Shown here: piece by piece, positions 16,075 through 24,456 of the stretch
Layout of the letters: each line of letters starts with the position of its first letter
Position numbering within the stretch: the stretch's first letter is position 1
From: Flavobacteriales bacterium UBA6057
GTDB lineage: Bacteria; Bacteroidota; Bacteroidia; Flavobacteriales_G; Salibacteraceae
Assembly: GCA_002428995.1 (NCBI GenBank)
Contig: DIYJ01000011.1
Span: forward strand, 557,967 to 621,966
Reading direction: 5' to 3'
DNA: 64,000 nt
Made by a program: the position numbers and the translations under genes
Notes under the pieces: generated by a model
The model's database searches: none
Seen by the model: the letters and a program-made list of their open reading frames with translations, nothing else
Told to the model about the DNA's origin: nothing

Positions 16075-19074
16075 TCAATTCATGACCAAAGGCGCCATCA
16101 TTACAGGGGCTTCGGGTAATATAATACGCACCTCAGTTCCAATTATTGCGCCTCCTACAGAGTCTTGCAATTCAAAAGGACCGATGACAGAATAGTTCTT
16201 GCCCGTCACTTTCCGAAGCAGATCCATGCGTTGGCGTGTAATTCTCATCCCATTCGAAACGTGTTGAGAAGTCCCTTTCTTTTGTTTCGCGCTTTGAGTA
16301 ATGCCAATGCCATTGTCTCTGATGGTAAACTCCAGACCTTCATCTGTTCGCTTAATCTGAATTAGGATGTTTCCCTTGCGTTCAAGAGGGAGTATTCCGT
16401 GCATAATACTGTTCTCAACAAAGGGCTGCAGGATCATCGAAGGGACTTTGATCGTTTCCTGGTCAATGGTCGTGTCCACGTTCAACTCGTATACAAAGCG
16501 ATCGGAGAAACGCATTTGTTCTAGCTTCAGATAAAGCTTCAAACGATCTAGTTCATCTTTCAAATAGATCATATCTACCTGAGCACTATCCAGGTTTTTG
16601 CGCACCAGATGAGCAAAGTTTGTGAGGTACATATTGGCCGACTTGCGATCCTGTGTATTAATGTAATACTGAATGGAATTCAGGGCATTGAAAATGAAGT
16701 GCCTGTTCATGTGAGCATTCAGCGTTTGCTGCTCCAGTCCCAGGATCTTGGCCTTGTTTTCGAGTTCATTGATCACCTTTTTTCGCTTTCGTTGCTTGTC
16801 CCTGAAGAGGTGGACCTGGTAACCGATAAATCCCATGAACACCAGAACCAGACCAATGAACCACCAGCTTAGCCAAAAAGGTGGGTTAATCCGTATTTCC
16901 TGAGATCGAACGGGATTGCCCCATGCTCCTCCCAAGATTTTCGCACGTACTTCAAAGATGTAGGTGCCCGGGCTCATATTGGAAAAGGTTACATGGTCTT
17001 CGCTGGCGGGAGGCGACCACTCATCACCAGATCCCAACAATCGGTAGCTGTATTGTGTGCTCTGCGGGCTGGTGAAGTGAACGGCAGAATAATAGAAGGT
17101 CAATCTGTTTTCGTTTGCCCTGAACTCCAGGGCTCCGCTTGAGTTGCTCCTTTTGTTCCGCTTGATAGGCTCGTAGTTCAGTTCCAGCCTACTGATGTAA
17201 ACGGGCACAACAGCATTGTTTTGGTTTCTGCTACCCGATCCATTGAATTTGAAGAAACCATTGTTGGTTCCAAACCAGATATTCCCTTCAATGTCCTCAA
17301 AAATGGCATTCTGGTTACATTCTGAACTGATGACTCCCTGGTGCTCTCCACAGCTCACCCAGCTCACGGAGTCACTGGCATACAGCGTTTGCAAGTCCAT
17401 CTTAAACAAGCCGTTGTCTGTTCCAGCCCAGAGCATATTGCTCTTATCTGCGAGGATGAAGCTTACAATGTTCGAACTGAAATTGTGCGAAACCTGGTAA
17501 GAACGGATCTGCTTCGTTTCTGGATTGAGCATGGCGATTCCGTTGCTCGACCCCATCCATATGTTTCCAAGAGGATCGACTGACAGGCAGTTGACGATTT
17601 TATCCGGCAGGCCTTCCTCTTCTGAGAACTGATTGAGTAACCCTGAAGTGAGATCATAGCAGAAGAGCCCATTTAAAGAAGTGAAGTAAACTTTAGAAGC
17701 CTGTTGCAGAAAAGCTTTCACTCCTTGAATCTTCACGTTTTTGAGTGCATTGGGAGTGAAGAGTTGTTCACCATCGTAAACAGCAATTCCATCTCTTGTT
17801 CCAATCCATATATCACCATTATCCGCTCTGAACAGTGCTGAAACACGGGAGAAAGGAAGCTGATCATTGAATTCGAAGGATCTGATTTTTTCGCTTGACT
17901 CTTCCCAGATGTTGATACCATCGCTGGTGCCAATCCAAACACCCTCGGGAGTTTCCAGTAAACACCAGACGGTATTGTTCATCAGGTTATCAGCATAGCT
18001 GTAATGTCCCCAGACTCCGTTCTGGTAAGTCATCACTCCTTTTCCAAACGTGGCAAACCAAAGGCTGCTGTCTTCACGCTGGACAATGTTCATTACCAGG
18101 TCAGATACAAGGCCATCTTCGGTCGTGAAAATCTCGAAATCTGGTCCCGTGTATTTGGCGATTCCGGCACCATCCGTACCTAGCCAGAAATTCCCTTCAT
18201 GGTCACAAATGACCTGACGAGGACTGTTTTCGATCTCGTCATTCAACGGATAGATTCGCTTGATGCTGTTGTTTACAGGGTGATACAAGAACATCTGATA
18301 CTTGCCAATGATCCAGCAATTACCGAGCGAGTCGAAGGCTAGGTCTCGGGTGTGATTACTCTTAAGGCCTCTGTTTACATTGATCGTATCCCAACGCTGA
18401 GCATGGGAGCGACTTCTGAATACTCCCTTATTAAAGCTCGTAGCCCATAATTCACCATTATACTGATGGATGGAAGAGATAGAGGCATTCTCGAGGATCG
18501 GAATCAACGTTTCGTTTTTCCATTCGAACAGGCCATCCTTTGTCCCAAGCATCAAGCGGTCCTCGAAAATTTCGATGGAGCGGAGCGTGGTTTGAGGTAG
18601 GGGAACAGTTACCACATTTTCAATTCGACCGTTTTTGAAAGTGATCAATCTTCGATCATTGGTGATAAGGTGAAGCTCGCCAGCTTGAGTTCCGCTAGCC
18701 ATGTCAACGATGGTAGTGTTGGCATAGGCACTGTCAAAGGGATAGGCGTGTAGAGAATCACCATCAATCGTCACAAGACCACCCTGACATGCGGCCCATA
18801 GCACTCCGTTGTGCTCCAATAAGCAACTTACATAGGTGCTCAATAACCCATTTGATCGATTGTAGTTCGTAAACCGAAAACCATCAAAGCGACTCAAACC
18901 TCCTCCTGTGGCGACCCATATAAACCCGTCTTCGGCTTGGAGCATATCTCTTACCTGGCTTTGCGCAAGCCCCTCTTTAATAGAGTAGGAAACGAAATGC
19001 TGGCGCTGTGCGTAAGAGGAATAACTCTGAAGCAGAAGAGCAATGAAAAGAAGACAGAATAGGTGTGCTCGCAT
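16075..19074 (-). CDS. Two-component regulator propeller / LytS-type sensor histidine kinase (orphan)
   Basis: 999-aa inner-membrane sensor. Signal peptide (ending in SYAQ), then a periplasmic double beta-propeller with many two-component-propeller repeats (WVATGGGLSRF, WLGTDGAGIAKY, WIGTSDGINIW, WIGTRDGIAVY, WFGTNNGFFKF), a Y_Y_Y domain (to about residue 730), one membrane helix (PPFWLSWWFIGLVLV), and a His_kinase (PF06580) module with HFIFNALNSIQ (His792) and an N/G-box ATPase domain. Kinases of this type normally pair with LytTR regulators; none is adjacent here, so it may signal to a distant partner such as the regulator at 50743. Preceded by a -7 element almost touching its ATG. Confidence 0.92.
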   Translation of the reverse strand: MRAHLFCLLFIALLLQSYSSYAQRQHFVSYSIKEGLAQSQVRDMLQAEDGFIWVATGGGLSRFDGFRFTNYNRSNGLLSTYVSCLLEHNGVLWAACQGGLVTIDGDSLHAYPFDSAYANTTIVDMASGTQAGELHLITNDRRLITFKNGRIENVVTVPLPQTTLRSIEIFEDRLMLGTKDGLFEWKNETLIPILENASISSIHQYNGELWATSFNKGVFRSRSHAQRWDTINVNRGLKSNHTRDLAFDSLGNCWIIGKYQMFLYHPVNNSIKRIYPLNDEIENSPRQVICDHEGNFWLGTDGAGIAKYTGPDFEIFTTEDGLVSDLVMNIVQREDSSLWFATFGKGVMTYQNGVWGHYSYADNLMNNTVWCLLETPEGVWIGTSDGINIWEESSEKIRSFEFNDQLPFSRVSALFRADNGDIWIGTRDGIAVYDGEQLFTPNALKNVKIQGVKAFLQQASKVYFTSLNGLFCYDLTSGLLNQFSEEEGLPDKIVNCLSVDPLGNIWMGSSNGIAMLNPETKQIRSYQVSHNFSSNIVSFILADKSNMLWAGTDNGLFKMDLQTLYASDSVSWVSCGEHQGVISSECNQNAIFEDIEGNIWFGTNNGFFKFNGSGSRNQNNAVVPVYISRLELNYEPIKRNKRSNSSGALEFRANENRLTFYYSAVHFTSPQSTQYSYRLLGSGDEWSPPASEDHVTFSNMSPGTYIFEVRAKILGGAWGNPVRSQEIRINPPFWLSWWFIGLVLVFMGFIGYQVHLFRDKQRKRKKVINELENKAKILGLEQQTLNAHMNRHFIFNALNSIQYYINTQDRKSANMYLTNFAHLVRKNLDSAQVDMIYLKDELDRLKLYLKLEQMRFSDRFVYELNVDTTIDQETIKVPSMILQPFVENSIMHGILPLERKGNILIQIKRTDEGLEFTIRDNGIGITQSAKQKKGTSQHVSNGMRITRQRMDLLRKVTGKNYSVIGPFELQDSVGGAIIGTEVRIILPEAPVMMAPLVMN

Positions 19075-19081
19075 ATATTCT

Positions 19082-19089
19082 CAAAAATA
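19082..19089 (-). promoter_or_regulatory. Bacteroidota -7 element before the orphan propeller kinase
   Basis: TATTTTTG on the minus strand ends 7 bp before the ATG at 19074, implying a leaderless or nearly leaderless mRNA. No -33 TTG is visible. Confidence 0.45.
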
Positions 19090-19156
19090 CTGCTTCTCGT
19101 ATTCAGAGTTGCGAATACTTCACACCTGATAAAAAAACTAAATTCGCAGCTGGATC

Positions 19157-20032
19157 ATGAGACATACCCTACTCCTTCTTACATGTTTATTGCTCTTGTC
19201 TGAGGTGACGAATGCTCAGAAAAGACGAAGTGATCGTTGGAAGACCTACAGACACGAAGTGGGTGTGGGCTACGGTTACAGCAGTATTTATGCGGGCCTT
19301 GGAGAAAAAGATAACCTGGGAGTAAGATCAGTGCTTCAGCGGTCCACGTTCAACGCCAATTATCGCTTTTTCATTCTTCGGTTTCTTTCCGTCAAAGGCA
19401 GTTTGATGCACGGATATACGCGAAAGAATGATAAAGCCGAGCTACAAGACGATAGGCCGAATAACCTCCGGATCGATTATAAAAGCAGTTTCAGTGAGTT
19501 TGCCGGAATTGCTGAGTTTCACCTGTTTGACGAGACTAGCCTGGCTAGAGGCGGCAAGCAGCGAAGGGCTCGTGGAGGATTGAAAAGCTCGCTTCGCTTT
19601 GGTATCAGCGCCTATGCAGGTATCGCCTATAGCGTCATTCGTCCATTTGGTGAGTATTTTGGTGACGAAGTTGAGCTAAGGCCCATTACGAGCAATCCTG
19701 GTGTGGACGTGGATGTTCCAAGCTATGATCGAGGTTTCCTGCAGGTTCCACTAGGAGTGAATATCCGATACGTGGTGGACAAACAGTGGAGAGTAGGGTT
19801 GGATTTAGGATATCGTCTCGGTTTCAGAGAATACATAGGCAACGTGAGCGGGGTCTACTACACCCAGGAAGGTGCCAGTGCTGATGCACCGAGCATCTAT
19901 GAAAATGAATCATTTGTGGGTGTTGTTACCTATGGTGATTCAAACGATCCTATCGGTTCCCTGGCCGGAGACAATGGCCGTACAGGTTATTTCGTGGGAT
20001 TGCTCTCTCTTTCCTACAGAATCAAGCTCTAA
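19157..20032 (+). CDS. Outer-membrane beta-barrel protein, unknown role
   Basis: 291 aa with a signal peptide (residues 1-20, ending in TNAQ) and a chain of amphipathic strands alternating aromatic and small residues (HEVGVGYGYSS, ANYRFFILRFLSV) and ending in LLSLSYRIKL, typical of outer-membrane barrels. A basic loop (GGKQRRARGG) interrupts it. No specific family recognised. A near-consensus -7 element (TAAATTCG) lies 11 bp upstream. Divergent from the propeller kinase and convergent with lplA. Confidence 0.75.
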   Translation: MRHTLLLLTCLLLLSEVTNAQKRRSDRWKTYRHEVGVGYGYSSIYAGLGEKDNLGVRSVLQRSTFNANYRFFILRFLSVKGSLMHGYTRKNDKAELQDDRPNNLRIDYKSSFSEFAGIAEFHLFDETSLARGGKQRRARGGLKSSLRFGISAYAGIAYSVIRPFGEYFGDEVELRPITSNPGVDVDVPSYDRGFLQVPLGVNIRYVVDKQWRVGLDLGYRLGFREYIGNVSGVYYTQEGASADAPSIYENESFVGVVTYGDSNDPIGSLAGDNGRTGYFVGLLSLSYRIKL

Positions 20033-20044
20033 CAATAAGCTTTC

Positions 20045-20983
20045 TTAAAATAATTCGAGGGCGTTGACGGTGGTCAATCCCATCTGATGTATTCTTTCTT
20101 TCAGTTCTTCTGGAAAGTGATTTGAATCAATCAGAGCTACTTTAAGCGTTTCCAGCTCCCTGAATTGATGACCGGTCAATGCGCTGATGTTTCCACCTCG
20201 ATCCACCTGCAACTCAAATTCCTGAAGACGCCCGTCAATCTCCAACTGAGACTTTAACACATACTTAGGACCGTATCCGTAATTCCAGGCTTCCGTGCGA
20301 TACCGATCATTCACCATCTCGTCAAGTTCCTGCTTTGAAGGCATGGGAACAATGGAGCACTGCTCCATGGAGTCTTTCAGCGCTTGCTCCAGTTTCATTA
20401 CAAAGTCGGACGTCTCTCCTAAATCAAGGTATTCACGAAGGTTTCTTGATTTGCTTCGAACACTTGCCACGGCTCTGTGCTCTACACTACCGGACGAGCG
20501 CTTGATAGATCTACGCAGCATTTCGATGTCGGCATCATAGAGCAGAGTGCCATGATGAAGGGCACGCTTTTTCTTGATATGCTGAGCATTGCCGGAAATT
20601 TTCATCCCCTCCAGAATGAGGTCGTGTCGTGCGTTGAGCTCCACCGGATAACCTAACGACTGAAGTGCTTTTTGGATGATTCGCAGATTCGACTCATAGT
20701 CAATCGGATCATTGGGGTCTACATTTCTGAAGAAGCTGAAATTGACATTTCCTGGATCGTGATACACGGTGCCACCGCCACTGATTCTCCGGATAATGGG
20801 CACATCATGGAGCACACAAAACTGAACATTGGCTTCGGCTACTGCCGTTTGATGCTTCCCAATGATGACAGATGTCGGATTTACCCACAGCCTGAGTAGG
20901 TCTTCGTGGAAGTTAGAAAAAAGCCATTCCTCGTAGGCCAGATTGGCGTGAGCTGTGGACTGAGAAAGAGTGAAGAATTGCAC
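20045..20983 (-). CDS. lplA: Lipoate-protein ligase A
   Basis: Attaches lipoate to E2 and GcvH lipoyl domains; cytosolic. Diagnostic motifs are VIIGKHQ, RRISGGGTVYHDPGN and KISGNAQ, followed by the C-terminal accessory domain, about 312 aa in all. The start is set at GTG 20983 (MQFFTLS...NLAYEEW), which matches the usual family N-terminus. The longer frame begins with a TTG at 21001 that is part of a -7 promoter motif (20999-21006) and so should not be translated. Divergent from nrnA. Confidence 0.93.
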   Translation of the reverse strand: MQFFTLSQSTAHANLAYEEWLFSNFHEDLLRLWVNPTSVIIGKHQTAVAEANVQFCVLHDVPIIRRISGGGTVYHDPGNVNFSFFRNVDPNDPIDYESNLRIIQKALQSLGYPVELNARHDLILEGMKISGNAQHIKKKRALHHGTLLYDADIEMLRRSIKRSSGSVEHRAVASVRSKSRNLREYLDLGETSDFVMKLEQALKDSMEQCSIVPMPSKQELDEMVNDRYRTEAWNYGYGPKYVLKSQLEIDGRLQEFELQVDRGGNISALTGHQFRELETLKVALIDSNHFPEELKERIHQMGLTTVNALELF

Positions 20984-20998
20984 GGACTGAGTAAAGGT

Positions 20999-21006
20999 CA
21001 AAAGTA
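20999..21006 (-). promoter_or_regulatory. Bacteroidota -7 element for lplA
   Basis: TACTTTTG on the minus strand matches TAnnTTTG. Its last three bases are the apparent TTG start of the longer lplA frame, which argues that translation starts downstream at GTG 20983. Confidence 0.55.
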
Positions 21007-21050
21007 CCAGTGCAAACGCTTCCGCGAAACACTATTTCAATCTGAACGGG

Positions 21051-21058
21051 TAGCTTTG
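21051..21058 (+). promoter_or_regulatory. Bacteroidota -7 element for the nrnA-gldI operon
   Basis: TAGCTTTG matches TAnnTTTG and places transcription near 21064, about 12 nt before the TTG start codon of nrnA. Confidence 0.5.
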
Positions 21059-21075
21059 AACACAAATTCGATCGA

Positions 21076-22077
21076 TTGGATTATTCTGCCATTCATGAGT
21101 TGCTGGCCAAAAGTCAGCAGGTCGTAATTACAACACATCGTTCACCGGATGGTGACGCTATGGGATCAGCACTTGCCCTAGCCCTTGTCTTGCGCAAAAA
21201 GGGACTCAAGGCCAGTGTTGTTGTCCCGAATTCTTATCCGCCTTTTCTGGCATGGATGCCCGAGGCTTCTTCCACTATCATTTACGAGGAGGAGGGCGAA
21301 AAGGCTAAGACGGTAACTGCGGAATCGGAGCTGATCTTCTGCCTGGATTTCAACAACTTGAACAGACTGGAGGGTTATGGAGATGTTGTGAAGGAATCTG
21401 GGAAGCCGCTTATTCTCATTGATCACCACTTGTCTCCCGAATCGTATTTTCTTCACGCTCTCAGCGATACTTCTGCATCCTCCACTTGTGAACTGATCCA
21501 TCGCTTTTTTGTAGGGATGGAGTGGACAGAGCTGATTGATCGTGATGTGGCGGAATGCCTCTACACGGGTATCATGACCGATACCGGTTCGTTCCGGTTT
21601 TCATCCACCTCCGCGCAAACACATCGCGTGGTGGCTGACTTGATGGATCGAGGACTTGTTCCGGAACGTGTGTATCACCATGTGTTTGACACCAATCGCT
21701 TCGAACGCCTGCAGTTGCTTGGCCATGCATTGGGCAACAAGATGAAATATGATGCTGATCTCCATACGGCCGTCATTCCTATTTCACTGCGCGAAAAAAA
21801 CCGGTACCACTATCGAAAAGGAGATACTGAGGGTCTTGTAAACTATGGTCTGTCTATTCTGGGCAGTCGAATGTCCATCTTCATTTCGGAAGAAGACGGC
21901 TATTGCAAACTGAGTTTGCGCTCCAAGGGAGAACTTGACGTGAATCAGATCGCGCGTCAATACTTTAATGGCGGAGGTCATAAGAACGCGGCAGGAGGTC
22001 GCCTTGATCTTTCTCTGGATGAATCGCTTTCAAAGATTGATTCGGTTTTGCAGGAAAACAGAAGCTTGCTGGCATGA
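21076..22077 (+). CDS. nrnA: DHH/DHHA1 phosphoesterase, NrnA-type oligoribonuclease / pAp phosphatase
   Basis: 333-aa cytosolic phosphoesterase that degrades nano-RNA and/or 3'-phosphoadenosine 5'-phosphate. DHH-domain motifs are visible: THRSPDGDAMGSA, CLDFN, LIDHHLSP and TGIMTDTGSF, all metal-binding; the DHHA1 motif GGGHKNAAGG is at the C-terminus. The start is a TTG at 21076: an in-frame TGA at 21043 closes the frame upstream and no ATG is available. It heads an operon with gldI, as in other flavobacteria, overlapping it by ATGA. Confidence 0.92.
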   Translation: MDYSAIHELLAKSQQVVITTHRSPDGDAMGSALALALVLRKKGLKASVVVPNSYPPFLAWMPEASSTIIYEEEGEKAKTVTAESELIFCLDFNNLNRLEGYGDVVKESGKPLILIDHHLSPESYFLHALSDTSASSTCELIHRFFVGMEWTELIDRDVAECLYTGIMTDTGSFRFSSTSAQTHRVVADLMDRGLVPERVYHHVFDTNRFERLQLLGHALGNKMKYDADLHTAVIPISLREKNRYHYRKGDTEGLVNYGLSILGSRMSIFISEEDGYCKLSLRSKGELDVNQIARQYFNGGGHKNAAGGRLDLSLDESLSKIDSVLQENRSLLA

Positions 22078-22598
22078 AGTCGATTCTGCTTCTTTTCCTG
22101 GTTTTTTTAACTGCCAAATGCAGTGAACAGCCTGCTACCAATGAAACTGGACCTACCCAGCGCGAGGTGAATCGTGGCATGGAAGAGGTGAACCGGAATT
22201 TCGTTCGGGATGAAGAGCGTATGATTGCTTCCTACATTGAGCGGAGAGAGTGGCAAACCATTGCCACAGGAACAGGAGTGCATTATTACATCTATGAGCA
22301 AGGTTCTGGAGAAACCGCTTCAGAGGGGCAATTTGCCAAGGTAAACTATGAAGTAAGCTTGCTCAACGGAGAGGTGGTGTATAGTTCGGATGAAAGTGGC
22401 CCAAAAGAATTTCTGATAGGCCAGGACAATGTGGAGAGCGGCTTGCACGAAGCCATACAATTCATGAAAGTAGGGGACAGGGCTAAGATTATTCTTTCGT
22501 CACACCGTGCTCATGGATTGACCGGAGACAACAACAAGATTCCACCTCGTTCTTCTGTGGTGTATGACTTGCACCTGCTCGCTTTAAGGGATCGATGA
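22074..22598 (+). CDS. gldI: FKBP-type peptidyl-prolyl isomerase lipoprotein, GldI-like
   Basis: 174 aa: lipoprotein signal with lipobox TAKC, a charged linker, and one FKBP domain (about residues 75-172) whose features include YYIYEQGSG, GLHEAIQFMKVGD and PPRSSVVYDLHL. GldI is a periplasmic lipoprotein isomerase required for gliding and T9SS function in Flavobacterium. The position directly after nrnA (4-bp overlap) is the conserved flavobacterial context. Whether this strain glides cannot be told from the window. Confidence 0.8.
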   Translation: MKSILLLFLVFLTAKCSEQPATNETGPTQREVNRGMEEVNRNFVRDEERMIASYIERREWQTIATGTGVHYYIYEQGSGETASEGQFAKVNYEVSLLNGEVVYSSDESGPKEFLIGQDNVESGLHEAIQFMKVGDRAKIILSSHRAHGLTGDNNKIPPRSSVVYDLHLLALRDR

Positions 22599-23461
22599 TG
22601 CGCTGGTTACCCTACGCCTTTCTAATCTTCTTTTTTGCCCGCTGCACTGATAGCGACCATCTGGGTTACACACGTTTGGTTGATTCCCTTCATTACCGTT
22701 TCGAAGTCTTGGGCGAAGAATCCAAGAGTGTCGCAGAAGCTGAAGACGCCTATGTTTCATTTACGGTGCGCTTGATAGATGAGGAAGGCAAGGTTGCTGC
22801 ACGAAAGAAAGTGCATCGAGTCTCTGTGAAACGGCTCTCGGAGCAGGGGCGAGGACTGGACCTTGCGCTACAGCAAATGCACCTGAACGATAGTACAAGC
22901 TTCAAGGGAAGGGCCGTTGAAATGGAGTTGGCAGGTGCTTTTCCCGGGATGGAGCTAGACGCTGATTCCGTTTTGAGTTTCACCGTCACTGTGGACGAAC
23001 TTCTATCTGACGAAGAGTATCGGGGTATCCGGGCTGTTGAAAGAAGCCTTAAGGATCAAGAGATGAGTGAAATGAAAACTCTCTCTATGGTGTTAGACTC
23101 TTTGAACATCGATCCCAGCGCTGAGATTTCTGGTGTGTACTACAAGTCGCTAAAGTCGGGGAAAGGCGGAAAGCCAGTTTCAGGTGCCACTGTGTGGGTG
23201 AATTATATAGGTCGATTTCCTTCCGGAAAAGTATTTGACAACACGTATGAGGGAAAGCTTGCGCTGGAGTATCAGATTGGTAAGCCTGATCAGGTTATTC
23301 CAGGGTTTGCGATCGGGATTTCGCAGATGCGAGAAGGAGGGAAGGCCCTCTTTATCATCCCATCAACTTTGGGGTTTGGAGAGGACGGATCTTCAAGCGG
23401 TATCGTCCCACCATTCTCTACACTTATATATGAGGTGTCTCTTGTCCGTGTCCGCGCTTAA
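22595..23461 (+). CDS. FKBP-type peptidyl-prolyl isomerase lipoprotein
   Basis: 288 aa. Lipoprotein signal with lipobox FARC, a degenerate FKBP-like N-terminal half (residues about 35-140, lacking the canonical aromatic pocket), a helical linker and a complete C-terminal FKBP domain (VNYIGRFPSGKVFDNTYEG, VIPGFAIGISQMREGGKA, GIVPPFSTLIYEV). Probably a periplasmic folding factor for exported proteins. It overlaps gldI by 4 bp, so the two are translationally coupled. Confidence 0.88.
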   Translation: MMRWLPYAFLIFFFARCTDSDHLGYTRLVDSLHYRFEVLGEESKSVAEAEDAYVSFTVRLIDEEGKVAARKKVHRVSVKRLSEQGRGLDLALQQMHLNDSTSFKGRAVEMELAGAFPGMELDADSVLSFTVTVDELLSDEEYRGIRAVERSLKDQEMSEMKTLSMVLDSLNIDPSAEISGVYYKSLKSGKGGKPVSGATVWVNYIGRFPSGKVFDNTYEGKLALEYQIGKPDQVIPGFAIGISQMREGGKALFIIPSTLGFGEDGSSSGIVPPFSTLIYEVSLVRVRA

Positions 23462-23468
23462 TTTCTGA

Positions 23469-23476
23469 TAGTTTTG
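23469..23476 (+). promoter_or_regulatory. Bacteroidota -7 element before the tandem-FKBP gene
   Basis: TAGTTTTG lies 22 bp before the ATG at 23499 in the only real gap of the isomerase cluster, suggesting the third isomerase has its own promoter. The nearest TTG is 24 bp upstream, longer than the usual spacer. Confidence 0.4.
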
Positions 23477-23498
23477 CGCACAAACAAGAAATAGAATC

Positions 23499-24365
23499 AT
23501 GATCAAAAGATTTGTAACGTATTCCTTTCTCGCAACCATGATTGTTGCATGTTCCGGGCAAGGTGGAGAATCTGCGAGCTCTGCAGAAGGTGAGGCAGAA
23601 AGTGCGGAGGCTGCGCAAGAAAACAATATGAGTGCGACCCCAGGAGAATTGGTCACTTTGCCTTCAGGGCTTCAGTATGAGATCATTCAGGAAGGAAACG
23701 GTCAGAAGCCAGAGGTAGGTGACAAAGTAACCGTGCACTACACTGGCACACTTAAAGCTACCGGAGACAAGTTTGATAGCAGTTTAGACAGAGGACAGCC
23801 GTTCAGCTTTCCTGTTGGTCAGGGACGCGTTATTCCAGGTTGGGACGAGGGAATTCTTTTGTTCAATGTAGGAACAAAAGCAAGATTGATCATTCCATCG
23901 AATCTGGCTTATGGACCACAGGATCGTCCGGGTATTCCAGCAAACAGCGATTTGATTTTTGAAGTTGAGATTTTGGACATTGATCATATAGAACCGCACA
24001 AGGTTTATGACGTGTCTGGTATGGAACCTCAAACCACCAACAGCGGTCTTCAGTACTATATCATTGAAGAGGGAACCGGCCCACAGGCGAAAGCTGGGGA
24101 TATGGTAAGCGTTCACTACTATGGATACCTGAAAGAGGGCGAAACGCGTTTCGATGATTCCTTCTCCAGAGGTGAACCCATCCAGTTTCCATTGGGAAGC
24201 GGCCAGGTGATCCCAGGTTGGGAAGAAGGCATTGCATTGTTGAAGGAAGGCTCAAAAGCCAAGCTCGTGATTCCTTACGCACTGGCTTACGGTGAGCAGG
24301 GAAGAGGTCCTATTCCTCCGGCAGCAGATTTGGTGTTTGACGTAGAGTTGGTTAAGATCAACTAG
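23499..24365 (+). CDS. Tandem-domain FKBP-type peptidyl-prolyl isomerase lipoprotein
   Basis: 288 aa. Lipoprotein signal (lipobox IVAC), an Ala/Glu-rich linker, then two complete FKBP domains (about residues 48-160 and 180-288). Each carries the full pattern: VTVHYTGTL with FDSSLDRGQPF, VIPGWDEGI and GPQDRPGIPANS in the first; VSVHYYGYL, VIPGWEEGI and GRGPIPPAADLVFDVEL in the second. It accelerates prolyl isomerisation of periplasmic or outer-membrane clients. Third isomerase in a row after nrnA. Confidence 0.93.
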   Translation: MIKRFVTYSFLATMIVACSGQGGESASSAEGEAESAEAAQENNMSATPGELVTLPSGLQYEIIQEGNGQKPEVGDKVTVHYTGTLKATGDKFDSSLDRGQPFSFPVGQGRVIPGWDEGILLFNVGTKARLIIPSNLAYGPQDRPGIPANSDLIFEVEILDIDHIEPHKVYDVSGMEPQTTNSGLQYYIIEEGTGPQAKAGDMVSVHYYGYLKEGETRFDDSFSRGEPIQFPLGSGQVIPGWEEGIALLKEGSKAKLVIPYALAYGEQGRGPIPPAADLVFDVELVKIN

Positions 24366-24383
24366 ATAGTAGAGTGATCAGAA

Positions 24384-24448
24384 GATTAGAAAATCAGATG
24401 ATCAGATAATGGAATCAACTCATCATCTAATTATCTGATCAACTAATC
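24384..24448. repeat. AT-rich inverted repeat between convergent genes
   Basis: GATCAGATAAT (24400-24410) is perfectly inverted at 24430-24440, and an outer GATTAG (24384-24389) pairs with CTAATC (24443-24448). The surrounding DNA is built of repeated GATCAGAT/ATCATCT words. It may act as a bidirectional terminator between the two convergent genes, though neither arm is followed by a clean T-run. Confidence 0.6.
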
Positions 24449-24456
24449 AACCAAGT

